From NCBI GenBank assembly GCA_964569025.1, contig CAZMSQ010000030.1:1-28505 (forward strand): a stretch of DNA of 28,505 nucleotides, in the 5' to 3' direction. The position numbers and the translations under genes were made by a program. The stretch comes from CAZMSQ01 sp964569025. GTDB taxonomy: Bacteria; Bacteroidota; Bacteroidia; Chitinophagales; Saprospiraceae. Of the stretch, positions 6,832 through 13,921 are shown in pieces. Numbering within the stretch: the first letter of the stretch is position 1; each line of letters begins with the position of its first letter. The notes below the pieces were generated by a model. It saw only the letters and a program-made list of their open reading frames with translations. It made no database searches and was not told where the DNA came from.

Positions 6832-7596
6832 ATGTTGAATGACACGCTCAAAGGAATCGGAGCCTACTTCCGGGCTGTCTCCATGATCAGTGAGGCCCGC
6901 CTCTGGAAATTTTTTCTGGCCCCTGCCCTTATCAGCATAGGATTGTTGGTCGTCATCGTCACGCTGGCTCTCACAGTCAATACCCATCTGGGAGCCTGGC
7001 TGGTCAGTTGGTGGACATGGGAATGGGGCAATGGCGTAGTCGAGGAGGTCGGTAAATGGGTGAGTTCAATATTGGTACTTCTCCTCGGCCTCATGCTGTA
7101 CAAGCACCTGGTCATGATACTATGTGGCCCATTTATGAGCCCGCTTTCCGAACGTCTGGAGCATCACCTCACCGGACATACCCCCAATACCCCGGTGGGC
7201 ATGGTTGCCAATGTACGCACTTCAATCCGCGGAATCCGCCTGGCAATCCGGCTTTTGGTTCGTGAGCTTCTCCTGACCATTCCCCTCCTCCTGCTCGGTT
7301 TTATTCCAGGGCTCAATCTTGTGTCACTGGTCTTGCTGTTCCTCCTTCAGGCCTACTATGCAGGCTACGGAAATCTCGACTTCACCCTTGAGCGGTACTA
7401 CAATGTCAAAGACAGCATCCGTTTCGTCCATGCCCACCGTGGTGTCGCTCTCGGCAACGGCATTCCGTTTATCGTCTTGCTCCTGACAGGCTTCGGATTC
7501 CTGATTGCGCTCCCCCTGGCGGCATCTGCCGGCACCATTGAAGTGCTCGACAAGGTTGAGGCAGACAGCAGAGCTTCTTCCTCCAGGCATTCATGA
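6832..7596 (+). CDS. EI24 domain (CysZ-like) membrane protein
   Basis: A 254-residue inner-membrane protein with hydrophobic segments at about residues 27-48, 73-95, 143-170 and 205-232, separated by amphipathic regions. This layout, the opening LKGIGAYFRAVSMISEARLW, the LCGPFMSPLSERLE segment after the second membrane span and YYAGYGNLDFTLER after the third match the EI24/CysZ family. The E. coli member CysZ takes up sulfate. Bacteroidota members are mostly untested, and no sulfur-assimilation gene lies nearby, so sulfate transport is only a guess. The stop overlaps the next gene's start as ATGA (7593-7596), indicating translational coupling with the pseudouridine synthase. The residues after the last span (DSRASSSRHS) are polar and unremarkable. 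Confidence 0.8.
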   Translation: MLNDTLKGIGAYFRAVSMISEARLWKFFLAPALISIGLLVVIVTLALTVNTHLGAWLVSWWTWEWGNGVVEEVGKWVSSILVLLLGLMLYKHLVMILCGPFMSPLSERLEHHLTGHTPNTPVGMVANVRTSIRGIRLAIRLLVRELLLTIPLLLLGFIPGLNLVSLVLLFLLQAYYAGYGNLDFTLERYYNVKDSIRFVHAHRGVALGNGIPFIVLLLTGFGFLIALPLAASAGTIEVLDKVEADSRASSSRHS

Positions 7597-8180
7597 CATA
7601 CATCATCCTTTACAAACCCTACGGCACCCTTTGCCAGTTCACCCGCGAAATGCCTGATGACCGCACCCTGGCTGACATTCCCGGCCTCCCGCCCGAGGTA
7701 TACCCGGTTGGCCGACTGGATAAGGACAGCGAGGGGCTGCTGCTGCTGACCGACGACAAAACGCTCAACGCAAGGTTGCTCAACCCGACGGAAGGCCATT
7801 GGCGCACCTATCTGGTTCAGGTGGAAGGACAACCCAAAGACGAAGACCTTGAACAACTGCGCTCTGGCATTGAAATCCGCATCAAAAAGAAAACCCTCCG
7901 CACTCGCCCCGCTCGCGTACAAATCATCGATCACCCTCCCGCTCTTCCGGAGCGCGATCCACCTGTGCGCTTTCGAAAAACCGTTCCGGATTCATGGCTT
8001 GAAATTTCCCTGTGTGAAGGCAAAAATCGGCAAGTGAGGCGGATGTGCGCCGCCGCTGGTTTTCCAGTCTTGCGCCTCGTACGTTCTGCCATTGAAGCGC
8101 TGAAAGTGGGCAACCTGAAGCCCGGCGAGTGGACCACTGTTGACGGGTCAAATCTCCGCCGGTTATTGCACCTCAGATAA
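7593..8180 (+). CDS. rluE: 23S rRNA pseudouridine synthase, RsuA/RluE type
   Basis: A 195-residue enzyme of the RsuA/RluB/E/F pseudouridine synthase family without an N-terminal S4 domain, as in RluE. It starts directly with the catalytic fold (MTYIILYKPYGTLCQF). GRLDKDSEGLLLLT at residues 40-53 carries the catalytic Asp43. RTYLVQVEG and EGKNRQVRRMCAAAGFPVLRLVR are the remaining family motifs. E. coli RluE makes pseudouridine 2457 in 23S rRNA. The exact target here is inferred from size and architecture. Its start overlaps the upstream membrane-protein gene by four bases. A 256-base AT-rich gap with no recognisable terminator follows. Confidence 0.85.
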   Translation: MTYIILYKPYGTLCQFTREMPDDRTLADIPGLPPEVYPVGRLDKDSEGLLLLTDDKTLNARLLNPTEGHWRTYLVQVEGQPKDEDLEQLRSGIEIRIKKKTLRTRPARVQIIDHPPALPERDPPVRFRKTVPDSWLEISLCEGKNRQVRRMCAAAGFPVLRLVRSAIEALKVGNLKPGEWTTVDGSNLRRLLHLR

Positions 8181-8206
8181 CTCCCTTCATTTTGAGCGAC
8201 CTCTTG

Positions 8207-8223
8207 CATCAGCGCGGCTACTT
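8207..8223. repeat. 17-bp direct repeat, copy 1 (intergenic)
   Basis: CATCAGCGCGGCTACTT at 8207-8223 recurs exactly at 8464-8480, 257 bases further on, in the same orientation. This copy lies in the gap just after rluE. The flanks are not clearly related, so the repeat stops at these 17 bases. Confidence 0.6.
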
Positions 8224-8254
8224 GACCGTTAGACTGAATGAAAGCTTATAAATA

Positions 8255-8316
8255 TGTACCAATTTGGTTAATGTTGCAACATATTGCGACAAACGTGTAC
8301 CAAATTTTATAAAATT
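8255..8316. promoter_or_regulatory. AT-rich cluster of palindromes and direct repeats in a convergent gap
   Basis: Within 62 bases there are several small repeats. TGTACCAA occurs twice (8255-8262 and 8296-8303). CCAATTTGG (8259-8267) and GTTGCAAC (8273-8280) are palindromes. TTGCAAC/TTGCGAC repeats in tandem at a 10-base step (8274 and 8284). AATTTTATAAAATT (8303-8316) is a perfect 14-base palindrome. The flanking genes converge, so no promoter is expected here. It could be a control site for a small RNA, a protein-binding locus or a remnant of a lost gene. Confidence 0.4.
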
Positions 8317-8436
8317 GTCTCGTAAATAAACTACATGGGACAAGAAGCACCATATAAATTATCCAAACTACTCCCAATCAAAATTGCTTATCAACGCAGT
8401 TGTTTTTCAAGAAGGCACCTCAGAAAACTCTTTTCA

Positions 8437-9048
8437 TCAGGTCTTTGCTGTGAGGAGATTCTCCATCAGCGCGGCTACTTCTTTAATCGTCGAACGGCCT
8501 TTGTCTTTGACATACCAACGGGTCAGTGATTCGATCAGCACCTCCATCGGAGCCTCCTCCTGGCGCAACTTCATGTAAAGCGCCTGAGCTTCTTGGGGTC
8601 GCGGCCCCCAGGTAGCCAGCACCTCGTCATGGGCTGCGTCCATAATCACCAGCTTGGGAATCGAGCGGCTGCCGTTGGTCAGAAAGTGATCGAAGACAGC
8701 AGGGTGCGCATCACGCATTACCAGCTTCATGTCTATTGAAGCATGCCGCACAGCCGCAGCAGCCAGCACTGGGATGATATTGGCCGCATCTCCGCACCAT
8801 GCCTCCGTAAAGACCAGCCACTTGTAATGACCCGAAACAACACCGGCATCAAAGCCGCCCTGCTCAACTTCGCGCTTCGAAATCTTGTCGGCCCGCCTCA
8901 TCCGTTGCAGATTCTGGCGCGTGTAGGCAATATAGGCTTCTGATTGGTTCGGGCCTGTGGTTCGGTTTTCAGCCAGTAGATCCTCAATGAGGTTCACATA
9001 GTCCGGATACGATAGCCCGGACGAAAAGCATTTCTGGAGTTCGGTCAT
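8437..9048 (-). CDS. Thioredoxin-fold protein with a single active-site cysteine
   Basis: A 203-residue protein with no signal peptide. WLVFTEAWCGDAANIIPVL at residues 77-95 is a thioredoxin strand-helix with the active-site position WC85-G-D-A. GSRSIPKLVIMD at 126-137 supplies the cis-proline loop. The second cysteine of the usual C-x-x-C is Ala, so a normal dithiol-disulfide cycle is not possible. A monothiol, bacillithiol- or peroxiredoxin-like role, or a purely structural one, remains open. Proteins of this WCGDA form are common in Bacteroidota and annotated simply as thioredoxin family. It lies 63 bases downstream of pyrB on the same strand and may be read from the pyrR-pyrB transcript. 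A 17-bp piece of its 3' end is repeated in the gap beyond it. Confidence 0.82.
   Translation of the reverse strand: MTELQKCFSSGLSYPDYVNLIEDLLAENRTTGPNQSEAYIAYTRQNLQRMRRADKISKREVEQGGFDAGVVSGHYKWLVFTEAWCGDAANIIPVLAAAAVRHASIDMKLVMRDAHPAVFDHFLTNGSRSIPKLVIMDAAHDEVLATWGPRPQEAQALYMKLRQEEAPMEVLIESLTRWYVKDKGRSTIKEVAALMENLLTAKT
8464..8480. repeat. 17-bp direct repeat, copy 2 (in the thioredoxin-like gene)
   Basis: Exact partner of 8207-8223. On the minus strand this copy encodes part of EVAALM near the C-terminus of the thioredoxin-fold protein. Confidence 0.6.
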
Positions 9049-9111
9049 GAAAAGAAAATTTTGGAGAATGACAGTTGCCGCGATGGATTGTTCACCGACA
9101 AAACATGGCTC

Positions 9112-10053
9112 TTATGAGCCGCTTCGTCTCTGGGCAAGCAGATACAAAACTGCCATTCGGATAGCGACCCCGTTTTCGACCTGTTGGAGAATGATGGAGT
9201 GCTCCGAATCTGCCACATCACCGGAGAGTTCAACCCCTCGGTTTATCGGGCCGGGATGCATGATGGTGATTGGGTGGGGCAACCTGGAGAGCAGGGCTGA
9301 ATTGACGCCGTAGTACAGTGAATACTCGCGCAGGGATGGAAAGTATCGGATGTTTTGCCGCTCGAGTTGAATCCGCAGGATGTTGGCAGCTTCGCACCAC
9401 CGGAGTGTATCTTCGAGGTGGTAACTCACCTCTACCCCAAGCGATTCAAGATGCGGCGGAATCAGCGTTGGTGGTCCGCACACCCTGACGCTGGCACCCA
9501 ATTTGACCAGACAGAAGATATTGCTCAGAGCCACTCGTGAGTGAAGAATGTCGCCGATTATAGCGATGCGCCGACCCTTAAAATCCTCCAGCTTCAGCGC
9601 TTCCCGCAACGAATAGGCATCCAGCAGGGCCTGGGTCGGGTGCTCATGGGTGCCGTCGCCGGCGTTGATGATTGATGCATCGATGTGGCGCGCCAAAAAA
9701 TCAGGGGCCCCTTCGGCCGGATGGCGTATGACAACCATGTCCACTTTCATGGACAGAATGTTATTGACAGTGTCCAGCAGGGTTTCGCCCTTTTTGACAG
9801 AGGAGGCAGAGGCAGAAAAATTGACAACGTCTGCCGACAAGCGCTTTTCAGCCAACTCAAAAGAAATGCGGGTGCGGGTGGAGTTTTCAAAAAACAAATT
9901 GGCCACGGTCACATCTCTCAGCGATGGCACCTTCTTGATTGGTCTGTTGATGACCTCCTTAAACTGGTCTGCCGTCGAGAAAATCAGCTCTATATCCTGC
10001 AGGGTGAGCGGCTGAATTCCAAGCAGATGTGTGGTGGTGAGCTGGCTGGACAT
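9112..10053 (-). CDS. pyrB: Aspartate carbamoyltransferase catalytic chain
   Basis: This enzyme condenses carbamoyl phosphate with aspartate, the committed step of de novo pyrimidine synthesis. I take the ATG at 10053 (313 residues), four bases after the pyrR stop. The frame extends nine residues further to 10080 but only into pyrR. The carbamoyl-phosphate site reads FENSTRTRISFE (STRTR at residues 58-62), followed by SVKKGET (85-91) and HPTQALLD (138-145). The aspartate domain carries MHPGPINRGVE. No pyrI-like regulatory gene is present, and pairing with pyrR fits the Bacillus-type unregulated trimer. The C-terminal RRSGS is short and ordinary. A thioredoxin-like gene follows after 63 bases. 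Confidence 0.94.
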   Translation of the reverse strand: MSSQLTTTHLLGIQPLTLQDIELIFSTADQFKEVINRPIKKVPSLRDVTVANLFFENSTRTRISFELAEKRLSADVVNFSASASSVKKGETLLDTVNNILSMKVDMVVIRHPAEGAPDFLARHIDASIINAGDGTHEHPTQALLDAYSLREALKLEDFKGRRIAIIGDILHSRVALSNIFCLVKLGASVRVCGPPTLIPPHLESLGVEVSYHLEDTLRWCEAANILRIQLERQNIRYFPSLREYSLYYGVNSALLSRLPHPITIMHPGPINRGVELSGDVADSEHSIILQQVENGVAIRMAVLYLLAQRRSGS

Positions 10054-10057
10054 GAAT

Positions 10058-10627
10058 TCAGATTTCAGAATCTTCAGCAAAGTGTTTGTACGGAAACAAC
10101 AGCACCTGGTCCTCCCCGTCCTGCTCCTCCCATTCTACCCTGACATATGCCTCATCGACTGCATCAATGCGAGTCCCCACAAAATCGGCCTGAATGGGCA
10201 GATGACGGTTGAACCGCCGGTCAACCAGCGCAAGCAACTCCACGCTCCGTGGGCGGCCATAGTGCTGCAGGGCTGTGAGGGCAGCTTGCACAGTGCGGCC
10301 CGTATACAGGACGTCATCAACCAGGACCACGTTAAGATTTTCCACCAAAAACTCCATCTCTGTGACACTCGCTTTGAGGGGTGTTTCCCTCAATCGAAAA
10401 TCATCCCGGTAAAAGGTAATGTCGAGCTTCCCATACCGGAGTCGCTCAGACCCGCTCAGCACCCGAAGGCGCTTAACCAACCGGTCAGCAAGCAACACTC
10501 CCCGTGGCTGAATACCGACGATGCAGGAGTCTTCAAACTGATTGTGCATCTCAATCAATTGATAACAAAGCCGGTCAATGGTCAACCGGAAGTGATCGCT
10601 GGTCAGAATGGTCCTTCTGTGACTCAT
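10058..10627 (-). CDS. pyrR: Bifunctional pyr operon regulator / uracil phosphoribosyltransferase
   Basis: PyrR binds UMP/UTP and pyr mRNA leaders to adjust transcription in Firmicutes, and many members also make UMP from uracil and PRPP. With the start at 10627 it has 189 residues. The frame extends to 10711, but that piece is unrelated and overlaps the upstream gene. VVLVDDVLYTGRT at residues 100-112 is the PRPP-binding loop. YRDDFRLRE near 73 and LVDRRFNRHLPIQADFVG near 134-151 match PyrR. pyrB begins four bases after its stop. Only 29 bases separate it from the gene upstream, leaving no room for a Bacillus-style attenuator in the gap, so regulation may work differently or the enzyme role may dominate. 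Confidence 0.92.
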   Translation of the reverse strand: MSHRRTILTSDHFRLTIDRLCYQLIEMHNQFEDSCIVGIQPRGVLLADRLVKRLRVLSGSERLRYGKLDITFYRDDFRLRETPLKASVTEMEFLVENLNVVLVDDVLYTGRTVQAALTALQHYGRPRSVELLALVDRRFNRHLPIQADFVGTRIDAVDEAYVRVEWEEQDGEDQVLLFPYKHFAEDSEI

Positions 10628-10633
10628 ACAGGG

Positions 10634-10666
10634 TAAAGATAATGAATGGCGCAGAGCTACCGCAAT
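10634..10666 (-). promoter_or_regulatory. Possible promoter for pyrR-pyrB
   Basis: Read on the minus strand, ATTG (10663-10666) is followed after 21 bases by TATCTTTA (10634-10641), one base off the -7 consensus TAnnTTTG. It spans the end of the secreted-protein gene and would yield a nearly leaderless pyrR message. Confidence 0.35.
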
Positions 10667-13600
10667 AAAGTCACATTCCCTTTTCTGGTGTACTCCCGAC
10701 CGCCAACACATCGCACGCGGAGAATGTACCCAAACACATCAGCACTCAACGCCTCCCCTTTCCAGGTGCCGTCCCAGGTGTCATCTTCCGAAAACCCTTC
10801 AAACACCAACTCGCCCCACCTATTATACACCGCAAAATAGACCTCTTCAAGAATATTCCCATACACCCGCAGCACGTCATTTTGTCCATCTCCGTTTGGA
10901 GAAAACACATTTGGGAAAAAGACGTAAGGCGCTTCACAAGGCGCTTCGAGCACCACCACTGTGATGGTGCGCACTGCCACGCAACCCTCAGGGGTCGTGA
11001 CAGTCACAGTGTAGGTTGTAGTCTGATCAGGGGTTGCAACCGGATCGGGGATATCCGGAAAATTTAGCGAGAATGAAGGTGTCCAGATGTAGGAAGCCCC
11101 CACCCCATCTGTTTGTGCCAGCAACTGGGTGGATTCTCCGACAAAAAGTGTATCCGGACTTGCTGATATCTGAACTGCCTGGGCATTGCCCGCCACCTCG
11201 ACCTCAACCGAGGTCATTGCCTCACACCCGAATTGGTTTTGCGCACTGACAAAATACTCGGCATCCTGCTCCGCAAGTACAAACAACTCAGATTCGTCCA
11301 TCGGTCCAATCGCCCCCGGTGCCGGGTCCCACATCCAATCCAACATATCTTGCATCGGCAAAGCCTGAGCTTCAAGAAGAATCGTATCTCCTTGGCAAAC
11401 AATTACTTCCGGGCCAGCATCAAGCAAAAAACCAGCATTGGTCACCAAAACGCTATCAACAGACACACAGCCATTCCCATGATCCACTTCCACAAAATAC
11501 ATGACTTCCTCTCCCGCCGAAACACTGGCTGAAAACAATGGTCCGTTCCCCTCCGGCACCCCACCGACCGAGCCGATGTACCATGAAAACCCTTCTGAAA
11601 CAGGACTTTCTGCCATGAGTTCCACGGGCACATCACTGCACACGATCGTATCTTCATCTCCGACAACCGGGAAAGCGGGGCCGAATGTCAGGGCAGCAGT
11701 ATCGGATGCGGAACATCCCCATTCATTGGTCAGGTCGAGGCCGACATTCTCAGGACCACCGGGGGCAAGCACCAATCCAAAGGGAAGCTGACTGACCACG
11801 ATGTCTTGTGAGACAGACCAGTTGAGCAACAGGCTGTACCCGGCAGGTGTCACTTGCCCGGTTAGTGCAACCGTATCTCCGATGCACCCTGAAAGGTCGG
11901 GTATATTCAATGCAATCGAACCATTGACAGCAAGGGCTGAAGCGACAGATTGGCAGCCGTTGCCATGGTCAACCCTGACATACAACAATCGCTCCTGCCC
12001 GGCCGTCAATCCGACTGTATACTGGTTACCCGAGCCAAGTATATCAGAAAAAGCCGGACCGTCAGACCAGATGAAGGATGCGGCAACCGGACTGGTGGCA
12101 ATGAGCGTCAAACTGGTATCCAAACAGGACAGCAACGTATCGGGTAAATTGACCGGATAAGGGACGCCAACCCTCAGAAAAACCAGTCTCGTAATGGTAC
12201 AGGTATCAATCTTGGAAACCGTCCCCCCGATGAAAGTCGTATCCAACCGACTGATGGAAACTGAGAATGGATAGACCCCCGGATTCTCCGGAGCCTGAAG
12301 AGTCGGATTGGCAACCTGATCATTCGATAACAGTCCCTTGGGTGACCAGTCATATAGATACTGGGGGTTCCCGCCCGGATTCAATTGAACCTGGTCGCCG
12401 GCGCAGGCATCAAGGGTATCTGCTTCGGGTAAATCCGTAAACGCATCGATTCTGGCAATCCTCAGGAGAGAGTCCCGGCACCCTCGTTCATTCACAGCAA
12501 TCAGCTTGAGCAAAATGGTTTCTTCAAAATCTGTAAACAAATACGCGTAGTCGGTTGTGGTATCAGTCGCAATGAGCTCAAAAGGAAAGATATTCAACTC
12601 CCAGAGATAGGAAGTGATTCCGACTTGTGAATCCCAGGATGTATTTTTTGCAAACAGCTCTATAGAGTCGGCGCATGAAGGAAGAGGAGGGATAAAGAAA
12701 TTGGCATTCAGGGTCTGGGGCCAGATCTGCACATTTTGGGTAAAGGTATCGGTACATACCGAACCGGGGTTGATGATGAGCGCAACCTCATAATTTCCGG
12801 AATCAGGATAGGTGTAGGTGGGCTCGAAATCAGACGATGCAGCCTGCGTGTTGCCGATTCCCTCAAAATACCACAGCCACGAATCTGCATTCTGGCTTTG
12901 GTCCTCGACGGTGAGTTCCAGCCCGCAGGCCGTATCTGGCACAAAGAAGGCCGCTACCGGCTCACCGCAGATTCCGACATTATACTGAAAGTCCCGCCGC
13001 GTCACAGACAACAGCTGCCCATCCCGGTATTCATCCATGCAGACTCCGACCACAAACTGACCGATGGTATTGGGCACGGCATCCATCAGACCAGTGAGGG
13101 AATCGATTGTCAGGGGGACACCCCCCATGACATTATCAAGCGAGTATGGATCTTTCCAGACCACCGGCTTGGGTATTGTCTGATCGCTTGGATAGGGCCG
13201 CGGATCAAAATCTGTAGCTCCGTCAAAAGGAGCACAAAGCCGGTAGACAATCGAATCACCGTCTTCATCAATTGCTGAGTGATCAAAGAGCAGCGGTTTA
13301 TCGGCACAAATATAGACTGGAGGCCAGTTTGTAAACCGGGGGCTGTTGTTACAGACTGCCATGGCTTCTTCAGTGATGTGAATGCTGTAGGTTGCCCCGG
13401 TATCATCAGGGTCAATGATATTGGAGATGGTATAGTTTCGGCAACATCGCTGATAGACTATTGTGTAGCCCCCGGGTGCGGGGGGCAGGGTGATGGTATC
13501 CAGATAATAGGTGGTATGAACGCACACATTGGGAGGGACAACCAGGCAGCTGTCGTTGAGGACCGGCGAAAGGGTATCGTCGACCATCCGAAATGGCATA

Positions 13601-13866
13601 TACAGTGAATCTACTAATACATCCTGCTGATAAACACCAACATAAGCTACGCTTGTATCAAAGTAAGGCACCCCATTGTAGCAGTCACGAAAAACCACCA
13701 GACGAATTTCGTATTGGTTGTTGCCCAAACAGCGGTAAGTCATCTCACCGCCCACAATATGGGTGGCACGAACCTCCTGCGGACAGAGGCAGCACATCAG
13801 AAGTGCAGCAAGCAACGCCTGGACCTTGAAAAGGCGGGCAAGACGTATGAGTTGGACAGACACCAT
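10657..13866 (-). CDS. Large secreted PKD-like protein with a T9SS type B sorting domain
   Basis: A 1069-residue exported protein. Residues 1-34 are a signal peptide (hydrophobic core ALLAALLMCCLC, cleavage near VRA-TH). Residues 35-300 form a cysteine-rich Bacteroidota surface module starting THIVGGEMTYRCLGNNQYEI, with YQRCCRNYTISNI (138-150) and a calcium-site-like AIDEDGDSIVY (198-208). A PKD domain follows at about 303-380 (EDQSQNADSWLWYF, then YTYPDSGNYEV). Ig/PKD-like segments continue, including two tandem ~162-residue units (571-894). Residues 977-1069 are the gliding-motility-associated type B C-terminal domain (FFPNVFSPNGDGQND, then NRWGELVFEG, then GEALSADVFGYILRV) recognised by type IX secretion. 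It is probably placed on or released from the cell surface. The binding partner is unknown. No catalytic motif is seen. A promoter-like site lies upstream, and pyrR follows after 29 bases. Confidence 0.9.
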   Translation of the reverse strand: MVSVQLIRLARLFKVQALLAALLMCCLCPQEVRATHIVGGEMTYRCLGNNQYEIRLVVFRDCYNGVPYFDTSVAYVGVYQQDVLVDSLYMPFRMVDDTLSPVLNDSCLVVPPNVCVHTTYYLDTITLPPAPGGYTIVYQRCCRNYTISNIIDPDDTGATYSIHITEEAMAVCNNSPRFTNWPPVYICADKPLLFDHSAIDEDGDSIVYRLCAPFDGATDFDPRPYPSDQTIPKPVVWKDPYSLDNVMGGVPLTIDSLTGLMDAVPNTIGQFVVGVCMDEYRDGQLLSVTRRDFQYNVGICGEPVAAFFVPDTACGLELTVEDQSQNADSWLWYFEGIGNTQAASSDFEPTYTYPDSGNYEVALIINPGSVCTDTFTQNVQIWPQTLNANFFIPPLPSCADSIELFAKNTSWDSQVGITSYLWELNIFPFELIATDTTTDYAYLFTDFEETILLKLIAVNERGCRDSLLRIARIDAFTDLPEADTLDACAGDQVQLNPGGNPQYLYDWSPKGLLSNDQVANPTLQAPENPGVYPFSVSISRLDTTFIGGTVSKIDTCTITRLVFLRVGVPYPVNLPDTLLSCLDTSLTLIATSPVAASFIWSDGPAFSDILGSGNQYTVGLTAGQERLLYVRVDHGNGCQSVASALAVNGSIALNIPDLSGCIGDTVALTGQVTPAGYSLLLNWSVSQDIVVSQLPFGLVLAPGGPENVGLDLTNEWGCSASDTAALTFGPAFPVVGDEDTIVCSDVPVELMAESPVSEGFSWYIGSVGGVPEGNGPLFSASVSAGEEVMYFVEVDHGNGCVSVDSVLVTNAGFLLDAGPEVIVCQGDTILLEAQALPMQDMLDWMWDPAPGAIGPMDESELFVLAEQDAEYFVSAQNQFGCEAMTSVEVEVAGNAQAVQISASPDTLFVGESTQLLAQTDGVGASYIWTPSFSLNFPDIPDPVATPDQTTTYTVTVTTPEGCVAVRTITVVVLEAPCEAPYVFFPNVFSPNGDGQNDVLRVYGNILEEVYFAVYNRWGELVFEGFSEDDTWDGTWKGEALSADVFGYILRVRCVGGREYTRKGNVTLLR
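11185..11670 (-). repeat. Protein-level tandem repeat unit 2 of the secreted protein (residues 733-894)
   Basis: It aligns with unit 1 at an offset of 162-163 residues. The anchors are PV..(D)DTIVC (Cys743), VEVDHGNGC (Cys800), IVCQGDTILLEAQ (Cys824) and NQFGC (Cys881). Each matches the corresponding Cys in unit 1. Confidence 0.65.
11671..12156 (-). repeat. Protein-level tandem repeat unit 1 of the secreted protein (residues 571-732)
   Basis: The anchors are PVNLPDTLLSC (Cys581), VRVDHGNGC (Cys638), LSGCIGDTVALTGQ (Cys661) and NEWGC (Cys718). These recur in unit 2 at the same spacing. The two units are similar in pattern rather than near-identical, so the duplication is old. Confidence 0.65.
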
Positions 13867-13883
13867 GGAGGCGGGCGTTTAGG

Positions 13884-13915
13884 TGAAGATAGCCATTCCT
13901 GAGCAGGAAGGCAAA
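13884..13915 (-). promoter_or_regulatory. Possible promoter for the secreted-protein gene
   Basis: Read on the minus strand, TTTG (13912-13915) is followed after 20 bases by TATCTTCA (13884-13891). The -33 element is exact, the spacing is right, and the -7 differs at two positions. It lies in the 55-base gap after the CoA-transferase gene. Confidence 0.4.
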
Positions 13916-13921
13916 CACATT

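Noticed and set aside
8335..8529. 64-residue plus-strand ORF in the convergent gap
   Set aside because: Half of it is antisense to the thioredoxin-like gene, it has no recognisable features, and the composition is that of AT-rich non-coding DNA.
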